Below are positions 62,725 to 64,000 of a DNA stretch of 64,000 nucleotides, in pieces (position 1 is the stretch's first letter; every line of letters starts with the position of its first letter). Both the position numbers and the translations under genes were made by a program. Below the pieces are notes generated by a model that had not been told where the DNA came from, ran no database searches, and saw only the letters and a program-made list of their open reading frames with translations. The DNA comes from Caenorhabditis remanei (Eukaryota > Nematoda > Chromadorea > Rhabditida > Rhabditidae). The DNA is taken from NCBI RefSeq assembly GCF_010183535.1, contig NC_071328.1:11098001-11162000 (forward strand), written 5' to 3'.

Positions 62725-62785
62725 GCTATCGAAAAGTTTTCAACTACAAGAATGTAGATCTAGGTTCGATGAACATGATTTCCAG
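62725..62785. repeat. Dispersed repeat copy
   Basis: GGGCTATCGAAAAGTTTTCA followed by ACTACAAGAATGTAGATCTA matches the right arm at about 61.25-61.30 kb in orientation and most bases. Confidence 0.6.
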
Positions 62786-64000
62786 TTACATTTGTCTGCG
62801 TCTCTACTTTTTCGGTTTATTTATTCTTCTTTCAATTCCAGCATAGAATAAATTATAAAAACCGTAAAGAGCTAATTCTAAAACGTATGTATTCAATGTT
62901 CCTATACATGTCAAAATAAATGGTGTGACATTTCTATGCGACCAATTCAAAAAATGACAATGTGATTGTAGACGAAAAGAGGAAAAACAAAAAGTGGGCG
63001 GAGCGAATTTGATATGAAAATGACCCCACGATAGAGTGGAAATATAATTGAATTTGAGGAGAGGAACCGACGAATTTTACGTCTTTTTGGGTATTATTTT
63101 CTTCGTTTTTGGTTGTCTTCTTCTTTTTCTTTCATATCTTCTTCTCCTTTTTGACTAATCACTGGTTATCAATCAATAAGAAAAATTGAAAAATGAAGAA
63201 GAGAGAAAAAGAGAAAAAGAAGAAAAAAGAAGAGATAGAGAGGAGAAAAAAGATATCGAATTACATTTAGAAAAATCTCTCGGATTTCTCGAAATGTCTG
63301 ATTTGAGAGAACCAATTCAGTGAGAACAAAAAAACCGCAGAATTCTGAACATTCCACCTGGAAAATGTAAATAAAATTAAGGAATTCTCTCCGGAAAAAA
63401 TACAAAAATAGAATTAGTGAAATCCGAAAATAGATTAACGAAATGGATTATCCATGTTGATGGCGTAGATTTTCAGATGGAATTCACGTCAAGAAATGGA
63501 TTTGGTTAAGGGGTTGACTTGGTATCCTTTTTGAGCTACTTTTGAATTTGGGCTTCCTCAAAATAATTTATCATTTCGAAAGCACTTTAAAACGTCTAGA
63601 CCAAAAAGTACGTTTTTTGAAATATGGAGCTAGGAAAAAAAGTGGATTTGAAGTGATATCTCACTTATTTCTTTGGAAAAAAGTTTGCCCGGAAATTCGA
63701 AAGATTCCCCCGTTCAGAGAACTATTTAGGATTTAGGTTTTTGACTATAAATTCCGAGATTTGAGTAATCTCTTACTCAAAACCTTTTTTCAGAATCTGG
63801 AGCTCAGTTTTCCTGAATCTACAAAGTTCACAAAGATTAAATTACAAGAAACACCAACATTGTCTCGTTTCGTTTTTAGAAAATTCAACTTTTTCAGAAA
63901 ACCTCATAAAGTTGTCTGGCACTTTTTTGATAGTCTGATCAGATTTTCAATCATTCGAGTACCTCGGAACTCATAAAAATAACTGAAAATGGACGTCTAG

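Larger units (their letters stand above)
60381..64000. other. Region upstream of mef-2, no gene supported
   Basis: 3.6 kb to the window end. Open frames are short and lack domains. The plus strand is rich in GAAGA/GAGA tracts in many parts, implying CT-rich sequence on the mef-2 strand; the region may be 5' intron or outron plus promoter. It contains the repeats at about 61.1-61.3 and 62.7 kb. Confidence 0.45.

Overview
The window is animal nuclear DNA from a Caenorhabditis nematode. AT-rich introns of about 45-60 nt end in TTTTCAG, several genes have a trans-splice-type acceptor directly before the ATG, and many gene products match C. elegans chromosome I genes. I recognise homologues of eif-3.E, cdc-26, mrps-30, mel-26, clec-91, gld-4, nduf-7, gei-17 and mef-2. 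Non-coding DNA differs enough, and gene blocks seem rearranged enough, that a species other than C. elegans is likely. The species cannot be fixed by eye.

Layout. 0-5.3 kb: an F-box gene (-), two TMEM272-like membrane protein loci (one apparently partial), and an MPPE1/PGAP5-like phosphoesterase (-). 5.5-10.1 kb: tight minus-strand cluster eif-3.E > cdc-26 > mrps-30, with the phosphoesterase next, which looks like an operon. 10.7 kb: a small secreted peptide gene. 12.2-14.6 kb: an SLC36/AAAP amino-acid transporter (-). 17.2-24.8 kb, plus strand: TRMT6, a TM9SF protein and a DNAJC22-like membrane protein. 25.4-26.9 kb: mel-26 (-). 31.7 kb: C-type lectin clec-91 (+). 32.6-34.6 kb: a divergent pair of uncharacterised genes. 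35.9-39.2 kb: gld-4 (-). 46.5-49.0 kb: nduf-7 (+). 49.7-55.7 kb: gei-17 (+). 56.6-60.4 kb: mef-2 (-).

The genes are mainly housekeeping and developmental: translation initiation, mitochondrial translation, the anaphase-promoting complex, tRNA m1A58 methylation, complex I, SUMO ligation, CUL-3 adaptor function, cytoplasmic poly(A) addition and a MADS transcription factor. Exon models below were derived by hand from splice consensus and reading-frame continuity.

Large non-coding blocks (26.9-31.6, 39.2-45.5 and 60.4-64 kb) are purine-rich on the plus strand, so CT-rich on the strand carrying mel-26, gld-4 and mef-2. They may be long 5' introns or outrons. Three foldback transposon-like elements (23.76-24.25, 38.8-39.0 and 44.73-45.11 kb) and a 119-bp tandem repeat inside an nduf-7 intron are the clearest non-genic structures. 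I did not find a convincing new multi-gene system. The most unusual protein-level point is a DNAJC22-like protein with no visible J domain.
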